Source: Aeromonas aquatica (GTDB taxonomy: Bacteria; Pseudomonadota; Gammaproteobacteria; Enterobacterales; Aeromonadaceae). From it: a stretch of DNA of 64,000 nt. The DNA is taken from NCBI RefSeq assembly GCF_000764655.1, contig NZ_JRGL01000104.1:62001-126000 (forward strand), given 5' to 3'. A program made the position numbers and the translations under genes. Of this stretch, positions 45,855 to 54,389 are shown piece by piece. The first letter of the stretch is position 1. Each line of letters starts with the position of its first letter. The notes beneath the pieces are model-generated. The model was not told the DNA's origin, did not search any database, and saw only the letters and a program-made list of their open reading frames with translations.

Positions 45855-47384
45855 CTATAAATCGAAATATTCATGTGCAATATTATTCTTCAGCATTTCA
45901 ATCTCTGATATTAAATCATTCGATATATAACTTTCGTATTCTTTACATATAAATATTCTAATTAAATATTTAATTGACTGATATTTGTCGAGTTTGTCAC
46001 CACTTTCGGATAGCTTTTTAATATCATAGCTTCCATGTAAATTTTTCCTTAGAAGTTTTATTTCTGTCTTATCTATATCTTTAAATGCATTGTCAGTCAT
46101 TATGTCTATAGCGAACTTATATTTAGGGACAGTCTTGGAAATTAATTCAAGTAAATCACATTTGAGTTTTGATACGAATTCTTTCTTTGTGAGGTCTGTT
46201 ATTTTTAAGTTTTTTGGGTATATTTTAGATTCGTATTTTTTTGACCAAGGGTTTCTGTTTATGATGTCGTTGAGTATTTTTTTGCCAAGATCATGGTATT
46301 TACTTTCCTCAACGAAGCTTGGCAGTTGTTCATTTAAAAAAAAGTCATCTGAATTATCTAGATAAAAGGCCTCTAGTTGTTCCAACTTACTCTCTGGGTT
46401 AGCCGCATCTGGTTCCTCAAGTTTAAATAGGCTCAAAGTCTCTCCAGATGTACTTTCTTTTGATATTTCACAAACATTTCCTAACATTGCTGAAAATGCT
46501 CTATTTGTTTTGTGGTAATAAACTTGCCCAAATAGACTTGATCTGGCATTTATAAACTCAACAATAGAGTCAATCCCACTTTCTTTATATGCCAAAAACA
46601 CTTGATTATTATCGATAACAGGCACAATAGACATAAAGAGCCTGTTGTAATCATAGATACCACATTTCACACCGGAAAAATAACTGTCCCTTAGAAGATA
46701 ATCCATTCGGTCAGCATCAATAGGGCAGGATGATATTATAGATGTAAATAGGGGAAGGATGTCTAAGCTTTTATCACCAAAATTTACTGTCATTCTATTA
46801 TTTTTATATTTGCTCTCGATAATACTTATGACATTGTCAATGTCTATTGAATTGCGTAATTCATCATTCAAGCTATTATAAATAATTTTTATGAAGATCG
46901 CAGACATATGCTCATGGTCAATGGTGGCACCATTGGAAATCATCTTGAAAATATCACTAAAGTCCTGTCCAAGATGTTCTGATAAATCCTCTTTTTTGCA
47001 CATAAATGAATCAAATTGATGAGACATAGGACCATGGCCAAGATCATGTAATAGAGCTGCCAATCTCAGTTCCCGAATATTACTTAAAGGAAGGTGCTCA
47101 ATATTATTAAAAATTCTACCATCACTATATTTATTTTGATATCTATATGAATTTAAATTTAAATTCTTTAATATTTCATATGATAGATGCATAACGCCGA
47201 GAGAGTGTTCAAACCTACTATGCATTGCTGAGGGAAAAACTTTATATAAAAAAGTATTCTGCTTTATATTTCTTAGCCTCTGAAATAGGGGGTGATTAAT
47301 GAATTTTATTTCCAATTCACTTAAGCGGATTATACCATGAATTGGGTCTAATATCTTACCAAGTAATTCTTTATCAAATTGCAT
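45855..47384 (-). CDS. HD-domain phosphohydrolase (COG1078/dNTPase-like) in AT-rich island
   Basis: 509 aa. The HD pattern is complete: MHSRFEHSLGVMHL (near 54-67), AALLHDLGHGPMSHQFD (near 110-126) and a later DADRMDYLLRDSY (near 224). This is the SAMHD1/dGTPase-like family; members hydrolyse dNTPs or other nucleotides, and related dGTPases can restrict phages. The C-terminal 230 residues are not recognised. The base composition is strongly AT-rich, with ATA, AAT and AGA codons, unlike the neighbours, so recent transfer is likely. The ribosome site AAAGGGA precedes ATG 47384. Confidence 0.85.
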   Translation of the reverse strand: MQFDKELLGKILDPIHGIIRLSELEIKFINHPLFQRLRNIKQNTFLYKVFPSAMHSRFEHSLGVMHLSYEILKNLNLNSYRYQNKYSDGRIFNNIEHLPLSNIRELRLAALLHDLGHGPMSHQFDSFMCKKEDLSEHLGQDFSDIFKMISNGATIDHEHMSAIFIKIIYNSLNDELRNSIDIDNVISIIESKYKNNRMTVNFGDKSLDILPLFTSIISSCPIDADRMDYLLRDSYFSGVKCGIYDYNRLFMSIVPVIDNNQVFLAYKESGIDSIVEFINARSSLFGQVYYHKTNRAFSAMLGNVCEISKESTSGETLSLFKLEEPDAANPESKLEQLEAFYLDNSDDFFLNEQLPSFVEESKYHDLGKKILNDIINRNPWSKKYESKIYPKNLKITDLTKKEFVSKLKCDLLELISKTVPKYKFAIDIMTDNAFKDIDKTEIKLLRKNLHGSYDIKKLSESGDKLDKYQSIKYLIRIFICKEYESYISNDLISEIEMLKNNIAHEYFDL

Positions 47385-47575
47385 TTATAAGTCCCTTTAT
47401 TTTCATCGTGGGTTGGAAATGTGAGTAATGTTAATGTTGTTGGTTAATGAAAATGTTTTCTGTTAAGATCAACGTTTATATGAAGTTACATGCAAAAAAT
47501 TAATAATTGGTGTGGGTTTATTAAACGTTATGTCTATCAAGCTAGATGTTGATTGTTTTTTTAAGAGAAGTGGCA
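47385..47575. other. AT-rich spacer between the two island genes
   Basis: 190 bp, too long for tight coupling. Repeated AATGTTAATGTTGTTGG-like sequence but no clear promoter or hairpin. Confidence 0.35.
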
Positions 47576-48196
47576 TTAATCCATGGCATTTATTTTTTGT
47601 ATTAGTTTTTTCACTCGATTGGCAGACATTATTGGAAATGTTTGAGTGAGCATGAATAATGCTGTGGTGATAAAAATAAACCCTAGTCCTATTTGTGAAA
47701 ATAGCTCTATCCATGTAATAGATCTATCTGTTGGCAATACCATGAAAAATAACCCTGCAAATATCAGAGCAATTCCAAACAGTAGATTGAAGACGAATAA
47801 TGCATATTCAATAAAACTAATTTCTATGACGACCCTTTTGTTTTTATAAAAAATATGAGGCAGCCCTCTTTTAAAGTGAGCAAACGATATCTCTCCATGG
47901 CTTTTCTTATGTAGATTAATTAATGATTCTCGCATTTCTTTTTCTAATCGCATTCCGGTAGTTATTTTGAAATGCTCTGCAGCAAGTTCATTTTCTAAAT
48001 GAGACTTAGTCGAACCTACGATTTGAGGACATTGTATAGCGGCTTCTAGCTTTATTATTCTAGCTTTCTGTCTCTCCTCAAAGAAACTAAATAGAGTTCG
48101 CAAATTAAAAATAATCGCAACGGCTACGACTGTTAAAGCTACCCATACATTACCTTTTTCTACAGCCTCAATAAGTTTGTTAACAATATCGCTCAT
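47576..48196 (-). CDS. Unknown three-helix membrane protein in AT-rich island
   Basis: 206 aa. One hydrophobic helix near residues 18-34 (VWVALTVVAVAIIFNL), a charged cytoplasmic-looking middle of about 90 residues with EERQKARIIKLEAAI, and two helices near 130-150 (YALFVFNLLFGIALIFAG) and 165-185 (LGFIFITTALFML). No family recognised. It is upstream of and on the same strand as the HD-domain gene, and shares its AT-rich composition. No clear ribosome site before ATG 48196. Confidence 0.7.
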   Translation of the reverse strand: MSDIVNKLIEAVEKGNVWVALTVVAVAIIFNLRTLFSFFEERQKARIIKLEAAIQCPQIVGSTKSHLENELAAEHFKITTGMRLEKEMRESLINLHKKSHGEISFAHFKRGLPHIFYKNKRVVIEISFIEYALFVFNLLFGIALIFAGLFFMVLPTDRSITWIELFSQIGLGFIFITTALFMLTQTFPIMSANRVKKLIQKINAMD

Positions 48197-48495
48197 GTAG
48201 TTGAATCCATTATAAAGCTAAAGTGATTAAAATTTTATTCACATATAAGGTTGAGTTAGGAGGAATATTCACTATTTTTCCCTTGGTATATGTGAGAGCA
48301 GCATTCTGCTGTGCTCACACGTTACTTTTTAACCTATGCAATCAAGTTGATGTGACTTGCTGTATAGATATGACAAAATTGCTTTGCTATGAGGTGGACT
48401 AAGGGAAAATTCAGAGATAATTATTCTCCCATTCATTGCCCTAAATATACAACAGACGGTTGTTAACTAACCTCGGGGTTACGGGTTGGTTCTGG
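48197..48495. other. AT-rich left-over of the island, no gene
   Basis: About 300 bp up to the long repeat. AT-rich to about 48475, where the composition changes abruptly to GC-rich. It probably holds the promoter for the minus-strand island genes; no att-like direct repeat was found. Confidence 0.4.
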
Positions 48496-48860
48496 CCCCC
48501 TGTTGTTCGCCGAGGTGAGCCCGTTTGTCCAGGCCGCGAGGCAGGATGCCGAGCGAGCGCCGCTGGGCCAGGGGCCAAACCGGAATTGGACGAGCAACGC
48601 TCGGCCCGGTTTGGCGCAAGGACAAGGATGTCCGCAGCGGACTTTGACCGACGCCAAGGATGGTGGAGGTCAAAGCCCATCGGCGCGTGCCGTGGGACAA
48701 ACGGGTGAACCGAGGGAACCCGACGAAGGAGGGCGAACAAGTGGGGGAGAAGACTTTTGGTGACTTTGGGTCTTTCCAAAGTCACTCGCCAAGCCGCGTA
48801 GCGGCGGCGAAACCCCGTCGAGGGCAGCGCCCTCGTGTCCTGCATGGCGAAGCCGTGCCA
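48496..48860 (+). repeat. Long intergenic repeat, copy B
   Basis: Inverted partner of 45334-45688, about 365 bp. Blocks shared with copy A are listed there. The overall identity is moderate by eye, with short insertions and deletions, so the copies are not recent. Confidence 0.8.
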
Positions 48861-48899
48861 TTGAGACGTGGGGCGGCATTCGTCAGGCAATGCCGCTAC

Positions 48900-49136
48900 C
48901 CACCCCTCACCCCACCCCTCACCCTAACCCTCTCCCGCAAGGGGAGAGGGGATGGTTACCGTGGTGCAATGCGCTGTGCTTATTGCACCCTACGCCTCTC
49001 CCGTTGGGAGGAGGGGACTGTTACCGCGGACGATTACGCTTCGCTAATCGACCCTACTCGACCCTACTGGCGAAGCCATGCCAAATAAGGTTGGTAACCC
49101 CTCACCCTAACCCTCTCCCCCAAGGGACGAAGGGAT
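48900..49136 (+). repeat. CCCTCACCCTAACCCTCTCCC palindromic repeat cluster
   Basis: The motif (20 bases quoted as CCTCACCCTAACCCTCTCCC) occurs at 48915 and 49099, each followed by CAAGGG; the first is completed by GGGGAGAGGG into a hairpin. Between them lies a GGTGCAAT..ATTGCACC inverted pair. This is the kind of dispersed extragenic palindrome common in proteobacteria. Confidence 0.75.
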
Positions 49137-49559
49137 CAAACCGAAAGCCCGAGACGCTAACGGATTGCACTGGTCGAGGACAAGGTCCTCGCATCTTGCC
49201 GAGGCGCGGGATGCCGGGCTGGCATCCGCCAAGGACGCTACCGCCTGACTGTGGCTGCCAGAGTGCGTCGTGGACGATCGTCAGGGAAGGGGGCCAACGG
49301 GCACCCGTTACCATCCTACGGAGCCAGCTTGACCCGATCCATGAAATTAGTGATGCAAGCATCAGAAATGAATGAATATTTGCGCTGGCTCAACATTGTG
49401 GCCGCGAGCGAGTCAGATTGCCGGGAAAAGTCATGGCGGCGGGGCGGCCAAAGCGTGAAAAGGCCCGGATTTCTCCGGCCCGGACCCTCGCCCTGCTTGT
49501 GGGGGAGTGCCCCCCTTGGTTATGGTGTGCGGGTTTTACATGCAAGCTGGGAGATGTGC
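49137..49559. other. Non-coding stretch before the diguanylate cyclase
   Basis: Open frames run through here in frame with the cyclase but show no domain and are interrupted by repeat-derived sequence upstream. An inverted pair GGCCCGGA/TCCGGCCC at about 49463-49485 has no T tract. Confidence 0.4.
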
Positions 49560-50576
49560 ATGGACAAGATATTGCAGGCCCTGTCGGAGCGGGTCACACA
49601 GGCGCGGGATCTGGAGAGCCTGACGCGGCCGCTGCTGGAGATGCTGGAGGCGGTGACCGGGCTGGAGTCGACCTATCTCACCGAGATAGACCTCGGGGAG
49701 GGCAAACAGAGCGTCCGCTATGCCCGCAACGCGGCAGAGCTGCAGATCCCGGAGGGGATCACGGTGGACTGGAGCGATACCCTGTGTCGGCGGGCGATCG
49801 ATGAGGGGCGCATCTATACCGACAACGTCGCCGACTGCTGGAGTGATTCGGATGCGGCCAGGGACCTGGGCATTCGCACCTATCTGAGCAGCCCGGTGCG
49901 CACCCCTTCTGGCTCGCTCTATGGCACCCTGTGTGGCGCCAGCGCGGGACAGAAGCCTCTGGTGGCGGGCTCCGAGCACCTGATCGCCTTCTTTGCCCGG
50001 CTGATCGCCGAGCATGTGGAGCGGGAGCAGTTGCTGCAGCAGTTGCAGCAGGCCAATCACGAGCTGTCGCGCCAGGCGCTGTGCGATCCCCTGACCGGGT
50101 TGCCCAATCGGCGGGCCCTGATGCACGAACTCACTCGGTTGTTCTCCCTGTCGGAGCGTGCCGGGCACCCTGTGCTCATCGCCTTCATCGATCTCGATGG
50201 CTTCAAGGCCATCAACGATACCCACGGCCATGACGCCGGCGATCTGCTGCTGCAAGCCGTGGCGCGGCAACTGGTGGCGGCCCTGCGTAGCGGCGATCTG
50301 CTGGCGCGGGTCGGCGGGGATGAGTTCGTCGCCGTGGGCATGGGGCCTTTCCACGGCGATGACACTGTCGATGCCGCCGTGCACTGTTTCCAGCGCCGGC
50401 TGTTCGAGCACAGCGTGGTCCAGCTGCCGTTGACGCCCGAGGGCTTCTATTACCCCGGCGCCAGCGTGGGGGTGGTGGCGGTCGATCCTGTGCACACCAG
50501 CATCGATGACGCCCTGCGCCAGGCCGATGCGAGCATGTATGAGATCAAGCGCCAGCGCCGCGCACTGGCCTCCTGA
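49560..50576 (+). CDS. GAF-GGDEF diguanylate cyclase
   Basis: 338 aa. An N-terminal GAF domain (about 15-160), a short coiled helix (EREQLLQQLQQANHELSRQ) and a C-terminal GGDEF domain starting DPLTGLPNRRAL. The active site is GGDEF in LLARVGGDEFVAVG, and the inhibitory RxxD site (RSGD) lies five residues before it. It makes cyclic di-GMP under control of an unknown GAF ligand. ATG 49560 is chosen for GGGAG 6 bases upstream. Confidence 0.9.
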   Translation: MDKILQALSERVTQARDLESLTRPLLEMLEAVTGLESTYLTEIDLGEGKQSVRYARNAAELQIPEGITVDWSDTLCRRAIDEGRIYTDNVADCWSDSDAARDLGIRTYLSSPVRTPSGSLYGTLCGASAGQKPLVAGSEHLIAFFARLIAEHVEREQLLQQLQQANHELSRQALCDPLTGLPNRRALMHELTRLFSLSERAGHPVLIAFIDLDGFKAINDTHGHDAGDLLLQAVARQLVAALRSGDLLARVGGDEFVAVGMGPFHGDDTVDAAVHCFQRRLFEHSVVQLPLTPEGFYYPGASVGVVAVDPVHTSIDDALRQADASMYEIKRQRRALAS

Positions 50577-50697
50577 GACGGCTCCGTTGATAGTTTGGCG
50601 GGGCGCGCACGGCACGGCGGCGTGAATGCCCGGATTGCCGCTTTTTCGCCATCGATGTTAGGATGCTTGCCCCCACATCAACCCGGATCACTTCGCC

Positions 50698-50985
50698 ATG
50701 GCAAACCGGTTTATCAGCAGTTATCGCGCGCTGGCGTCAAAAGCGGCCGCGCTCTTTGCCGAGCTCTCGGAGTTTCAGCAGCGCATCTGGGTGGTCAGCA
50801 TCGTCAATGAGGCCTACACCGACACCTTCATCGTCAACGAGGGCAGCTTCGAGGAGCCCATGCAGTGGATGATCCGCAAGGGATACGATGCGGGCATGGT
50901 GCAGCAGGTGGACCAGATGCGGCGCTCGCAGGCTATTCAGCTCGAGCTGGGCAGCGCCAGCCATCGGCTGATGCGGGTCAAATAA
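50698..50985 (+). CDS. Small hypothetical protein
   Basis: 95 aa, soluble, mostly helical by appearance (YRALASKAAALFAELSEFQ, DQMRRSQAIQLELGSASHRL). No family recognised and no ribosome site evident before ATG 50698, but composition fits coding DNA and the frame is bounded naturally. About 120 bp after the cyclase; could be independent. Confidence 0.55.
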   Translation: MANRFISSYRALASKAAALFAELSEFQQRIWVVSIVNEAYTDTFIVNEGSFEEPMQWMIRKGYDAGMVQQVDQMRRSQAIQLELGSASHRLMRVK

Positions 50986-51131
50986 CGGCCCCGCTTCCCC
51001 CGACTCCTCGCCGTTTGCCTGAAAAAGCCCCCGAGCGGCGCTTCTGGGGCGAGGGAGGGTAACAATCCACCCTTACCCTATGGCATTTTATATGCCATTC
51101 CCACGCAGCAGTGGTGTTTCCATCTGCCTCG

Positions 51132-51407
51132 TCATGATTTTTCTGTGGTTCTCTCCGGTTTTTGCGCCCCCGAATAGATGCAAATGGCGGAGTTGTAGCC
51201 GTTGTAGGCCACGGCGTAGTGGAAGTCGCAGAAATAGGCCGGGTGCTTGGTGGCCACGGTATCGCCGGCCTTGCATTGCTCCTGCATGCCTTCGACCAGC
51301 GAGTCGTTGTCGGCCCCCAGACATGCCTTGCCGGTGGTCTTGTTGCCACATCCCCCTAGCAGGGCGCAGAGGGCGATCCCGGCTAACAGCTTCCATTGAT
51401 GGTTCAT
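51132..51407 (-). CDS. Small Cys-containing lipoprotein
   Basis: 91 aa. Lipoprotein signal MNHQWKLLAGIALCALLGGC with lipobox LLGGC, then a short domain with four further cysteines (ACLG, QCKAG, YFCDF, AICIY), possibly two disulfides. No family recognised. AGGA lies 7-8 bases before ATG 51407. The 295 bp upstream to the next gene hold nothing clear. Confidence 0.65.
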   Translation of the reverse strand: MNHQWKLLAGIALCALLGGCGNKTTGKACLGADNDSLVEGMQEQCKAGDTVATKHPAYFCDFHYAVAYNGYNSAICIYSGAQKPERTTEKS

Positions 51408-51702
51408 CGTTGATCCTGACTGTGTGAACTGACGGGCAGGCGGCCTGTCTCGCCGCGCCGGGTTGCGGCCGCGTGCTGGGTCTTTGCCTGAGCAGGCGGC
51501 AGATAGCGCGCCTATCTTACGGAGCCAACGCGGTCCAATCTACCCCCCATAGCTGCTGCAAGTGCCTAAATTGCATGGTTTTATAGGCGATCTCAGGGGG
51601 CGGCGGAACATGGGGTGGGGAAGCGGGGAGCCGGCACGTTGGTGCAGAGTCCGGGTATCGGGGTGAGCGGCAACAAGGAAGAGCCTGTTGCCGGTGAGGC
51701 GA

Positions 51703-52473
51703 TTAGGGCGCCGGGAAGTACTTGTGCTGGAGCCGCTGGAACGCCTCGCTGGCCAGCACCTGGGTGAGGCCGCGCTGAAACTCCTTGACCAGCTCATCAT
51801 CGACCGGGTGGCTGAAGGCGAAGCAGAATTGCTCCGAGCTCAGCACCCAGGTGACCTTGAACTGGGCGGGATCCAGTTGCTGGTTGTGGATCAGGTCCTG
51901 CATCGTGGTCTTGTTGGTGGAGACGAGATCGACCCGGCCCGAGGTGAGCATCCGCAGGGCCTGGGAGAGGCGGTTGGCGGCCATGATCTTCTGCTCATCG
52001 AAGCCGCCGTTGAGCAGGAGCTGCTCCCCCACGTCGGTGCGCACGGCGCCGATGTTGTAGCGCTGGGCATCCTCCAGCTTGTCGAGCTGGATGTTTCGCT
52101 CCGCCAGCCCCATCAGCACGATTTCGGCATAGCCGATGGGGCAGGCCCACTTGAACAGGGGATCTCGTGCCTCGGTGCGGGCGGTGGAGAAGAGCACGGC
52201 GTTGGGTTTCTGGGTCAGCAGGTAGTAGCCCCGGGCCCAGGGCAGCATGCTGATCTCTTGCGGCGGGGTGCCTGTCTTCTGCCACACCAGTTGCAGCAAC
52301 TCGACGGCCAGGCCGCTGGGCTTGCCGTCTTCGCCGGTGAAGTTATAGGGTCTGTACTCTTCGGTGAGGTAGTGCAGCTGGCCGAGTGCCGGGCTGGCCT
52401 GGGCCCTGCCTGACCCGCCCCAGGAGGCGGCGGCGAGGGCGGCGACTGTGACCAAGGGTATCCATCTTCTCAT
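51703..52473 (-). CDS. Periplasmic solute-binding protein, family 3 type, orphan
   Basis: 256 aa. Signal peptide (MRRWIPLVTVAALAAASWGG), then LHYLTEEYRPYNFTGEDGKPSGLAVELLQ, LPWARGYYLL and a second lobe with YNIGAVRTDVGEQLL. Same broad family as the products at 4095 and 62902. No transporter genes adjacent. ATG 52473 has AGGA 8 bases upstream. Confidence 0.78.
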   Translation of the reverse strand: MRRWIPLVTVAALAAASWGGSGRAQASPALGQLHYLTEEYRPYNFTGEDGKPSGLAVELLQLVWQKTGTPPQEISMLPWARGYYLLTQKPNAVLFSTARTEARDPLFKWACPIGYAEIVLMGLAERNIQLDKLEDAQRYNIGAVRTDVGEQLLLNGGFDEQKIMAANRLSQALRMLTSGRVDLVSTNKTTMQDLIHNQQLDPAQFKVTWVLSSEQFCFAFSHPVDDELVKEFQRGLTQVLASEAFQRLQHKYFPAP

Positions 52474-52603
52474 CCCGACCATCCTGAGGCTGTGTGCGCA
52501 CCTCAAGTGTAGTCAGGCCGTTCAGGCCGCCGCCCGCGCGGCCTGAACGGCGCCAGCCCCGCGAGGGGGCCGGCGCATCGAATCGATGTGGGGAGAGGGC
52601 CGG

Positions 52604-53101
52604 CTACCAGGCCGCCCGGATGTGACCGATGGGCTTGAACTGCTCGTCACGCAAGCCGACCAGCAGGGTCTTGCCATCGGCCTGCAACCTGAACTCGCCA
52701 TAGCGGGCGGCCTCGAACTGCTCCCCCGTCCCTTCTTCGAAGAAGTAAGCATCCGGCCCTATCCGCCACTGGCCATCCTGGCGGCGGGCTTGCAACAGGC
52801 GCTGATCTGCCTCGAGTGCCTGCGCCTTGCCGTCGGTCACCCAGTGCGCGACCTGATGCTCATCGAGCCGGATGACCAGGGTATCGGTCGCCGCCTTCTC
52901 CTGACCCAGGCTCACCAGCTGGCGCGCTATCTCGTAGTTCAGCCGCATGTAATCCCCCTGCATCAGGGAGCGGGGATCGACGGGGGCGAGGCGCAGCAGC
53001 ACCACCTCGCCGCTGCTCATGGCGCGCTCGAAACGCCAGACGCTGAAGTTGATGCCCGCCAGGATGGCGAGGCCGGTCAACACAAGGGCGAGGCGTCTCA
53101 T
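52604..53101 (-). CDS. GDYXXLXY-motif protein, last gene of a membrane operon
   Basis: 165 aa. An N-terminal hydrophobic anchor (RRLALVLTGLAILAGINFSV) and the motif GDYMRLNY near residue 50 that names the family; the rest is beta-rich (VIRLDEHQVAHW, AARYGEFRLQADGKTLLVGL). Function unknown; found with DUF2157 and DUF4401 proteins. Its first 12 codons are repeated twice upstream as small frames, and its ATG overlaps the stop of the last one (ATGA at 53098-53101). Confidence 0.85.
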   Translation of the reverse strand: MRRLALVLTGLAILAGINFSVWRFERAMSSGEVVLLRLAPVDPRSLMQGDYMRLNYEIARQLVSLGQEKAATDTLVIRLDEHQVAHWVTDGKAQALEADQRLLQARRQDGQWRIGPDAYFFEEGTGEQFEAARYGEFRLQADGKTLLVGLRDEQFKPIGHIRAAW

Positions 53102-53190
53102 GATGGGATCCCCCTGTTCGGCATTTTCAGTCGTTGATGAGCCCCGATCAGCAGGGCGAGGCCAGTCAGCACAAGGGCGAGGCGTCTCAT
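53098..53190 (-). CDS. Small frame 2, chimera of GDYXXLXY start and DUF4401 tail
   Basis: 30 codons. It begins MRRLALVLTGLA, identical to the start of the GDYXXLXY protein, and ends LLIGAHQRLKMPNRGIPS, similar to the DUF4401 tail LLLGARQLLKILGKEIPS. It overlaps its upstream twin and the downstream gene by 4 bases each (ATGA). AGGGGGATCCCATC precedes its start. Confidence 0.4.
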   Translation of the reverse strand: MRRLALVLTGLALLIGAHQRLKMPNRGIPS

Positions 53191-53279
53191 GATGGGATCC
53201 CCCTGTTCGGCATTTTCAGTCGTTGATGAGCCCCGATCAGCAGGGCGAGGCCGGTCAGCACAAGGGCGAGGCGTCTCAT
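53187..53279 (-). CDS. Small frame 1, chimera of GDYXXLXY start and DUF4401 tail
   Basis: 30 codons, same peptide as the next copy, 89 bp away. It overlaps the DUF4401 stop (ATGA) and has AAGGAG 8 bases upstream, inside the end of DUF4401. Confidence 0.4.
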   Translation of the reverse strand: MRRLALVLTGLALLIGAHQRLKMPNRGIPS

Positions 53280-54283
53280 GATGGGATCTCCTTGCCGAGG
53301 ATTTTCAACAACTGGCGAGCCCCTAGCAGCAGGGCCCCCGAGCCCAGCAGCAGCCAGGATTTGGTCATCAGGGTCAGCCCCAGATCGTAGTAGTAGAGGG
53401 AGCCGAAGCCGAGCAGCAGCAGGCCCGCCAGTGTCATCAGCCCGAGACTCCCGGCATAGAAACCGAGCACCAGCACCAGGGCGCCGGCCCCCATGCCGGG
53501 AATGATGGCGCTGATCAGCACCAGCGGCAGGCCATAGAGCAACGGCAGTTTCAATTTCACCATGACCCCGAGCAACAGGGCCGCGCACAGCACGGGGTTG
53601 AGCCAGAGCGGCAGGCGGGAGCGCCCCAGCTCGTCGAGCACGCTGCCACCGCTCTCCCACAGCGGATGGTGCAGGCGGCCCAGCACCAGCAGGGAGAGGG
53701 CCAGCCCCAGGGTGAGGGATTCATAGAGCTGATGGCGGGTCGGTTGGCGCTCGGCCAGCAGCCAGCAGGCGGTGAGCGCCGCCATCACCAGCGGCAGGGC
53801 CAGCAGTTGCAGGCCGAGGCAGGCCAGCCCCAGGGTGAGCAGCAAGGCGGCGGCGAAGCTGTGAAACAGCCGGATCAGCCAGTGCTCGAACAGGGCGGCG
53901 ATGCCTGACGAGAGAAGACAGAGACCGAGCCAGAGGGGGGCCGAGTGCAGATCGATCCTGTCGATCAGGCCATAGAGCAGCCAGGCATCGGCGGCGAGCG
54001 CCAGCGCCAGCACGAACTGATCCCAGAGATCGTTGCGTTTGGCCTGGCGGTTGAGGGCGAGGGCAGCAACCATCAGCAGGCCGCCCATGGCGAGGGCGTG
54101 GTTGGCCTCCCGGATGACACCCTCGAAGGCCATGAACAGGAAGAACAGCAGGAAGAGGGCGGCTATCCAGCCCACCATGCCGAGCAGGAAGCGGCTCGAC
54201 CAGTGGGGTTGATCGTCGAGCGGCGTCTCGCCTTCGACCAGATCCGCGGCCAGCAGCCGCTGCCAGGGAGTCAGCTCAGCCAT
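53276..54283 (-). CDS. DUF4401 membrane protein
   Basis: 335 aa. Short hydrophilic start (MAELTPWQRLLAADLVEG), then ten or so hydrophobic helices up to the C-terminus (SWLLLGSGALLLGARQLL). Typical DUF4401 partner of DUF2157; function unknown. GGAGG lies 4 bases before ATG 54283, inside the preceding small frame. The stop overlaps a further small frame. Confidence 0.83.
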   Translation of the reverse strand: MAELTPWQRLLAADLVEGETPLDDQPHWSSRFLLGMVGWIAALFLLFFLFMAFEGVIREANHALAMGGLLMVAALALNRQAKRNDLWDQFVLALALAADAWLLYGLIDRIDLHSAPLWLGLCLLSSGIAALFEHWLIRLFHSFAAALLLTLGLACLGLQLLALPLVMAALTACWLLAERQPTRHQLYESLTLGLALSLLVLGRLHHPLWESGGSVLDELGRSRLPLWLNPVLCAALLLGVMVKLKLPLLYGLPLVLISAIIPGMGAGALVLVLGFYAGSLGLMTLAGLLLLGFGSLYYYDLGLTLMTKSWLLLGSGALLLGARQLLKILGKEIPS

Positions 54284-54389
54284 GGGACCTCCGTTGCTGT
54301 TGCAGCCAGCGGCTGGCGACGACAGTGATGAGAGTACGATGGCGATAAAGGCCAGCCATCGTGGTCTGCCAATGGGTCAGATTACACAT
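54276..54389 (-). CDS. Small frame, chimera of DUF4401 start and DUF2157 tail
   Basis: 37 codons. It begins MCNLTHWQTTMA, aligned with the DUF4401 start MAELTPWQRLLA, and ends VVASRWLQQQRRSHG, aligned with the DUF2157 tail VLASRWLQQQRRQHHV. It overlaps DUF2157 by 8 bases (ATGTGTAA) and DUF4401 by 8 bases (ATGGCTGA). A GGAGG ribosome site precedes both its own ATG and that of DUF4401. Confidence 0.4.
   Translation of the reverse strand: MCNLTHWQTTMAGLYRHRTLITVVASRWLQQQRRSHG

Noticed and set aside
47469-47714. 81-codon frame in the AT-rich spacer
   Set aside because: Overlaps the start of the spacer and the end of the membrane-protein gene, no ribosome site, no domain.
48900-49136. CRISPR array
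   Set aside because: Only two copies of the CCCTCACCC motif with unequal spacing and no cas genes; it is an extragenic palindrome.
49251-49559. N-terminal extension of the diguanylate cyclase
   Set aside because: No domain, no ribosome site, and partly repeat-derived; GGGAG before ATG 49560 fits better.
53187-53660. 157-codon frame ending in the small chimeric peptide
   Set aside because: Its upstream part is DUF4401 read in another frame; only the last 30 codons from ATG 53279 are considered.
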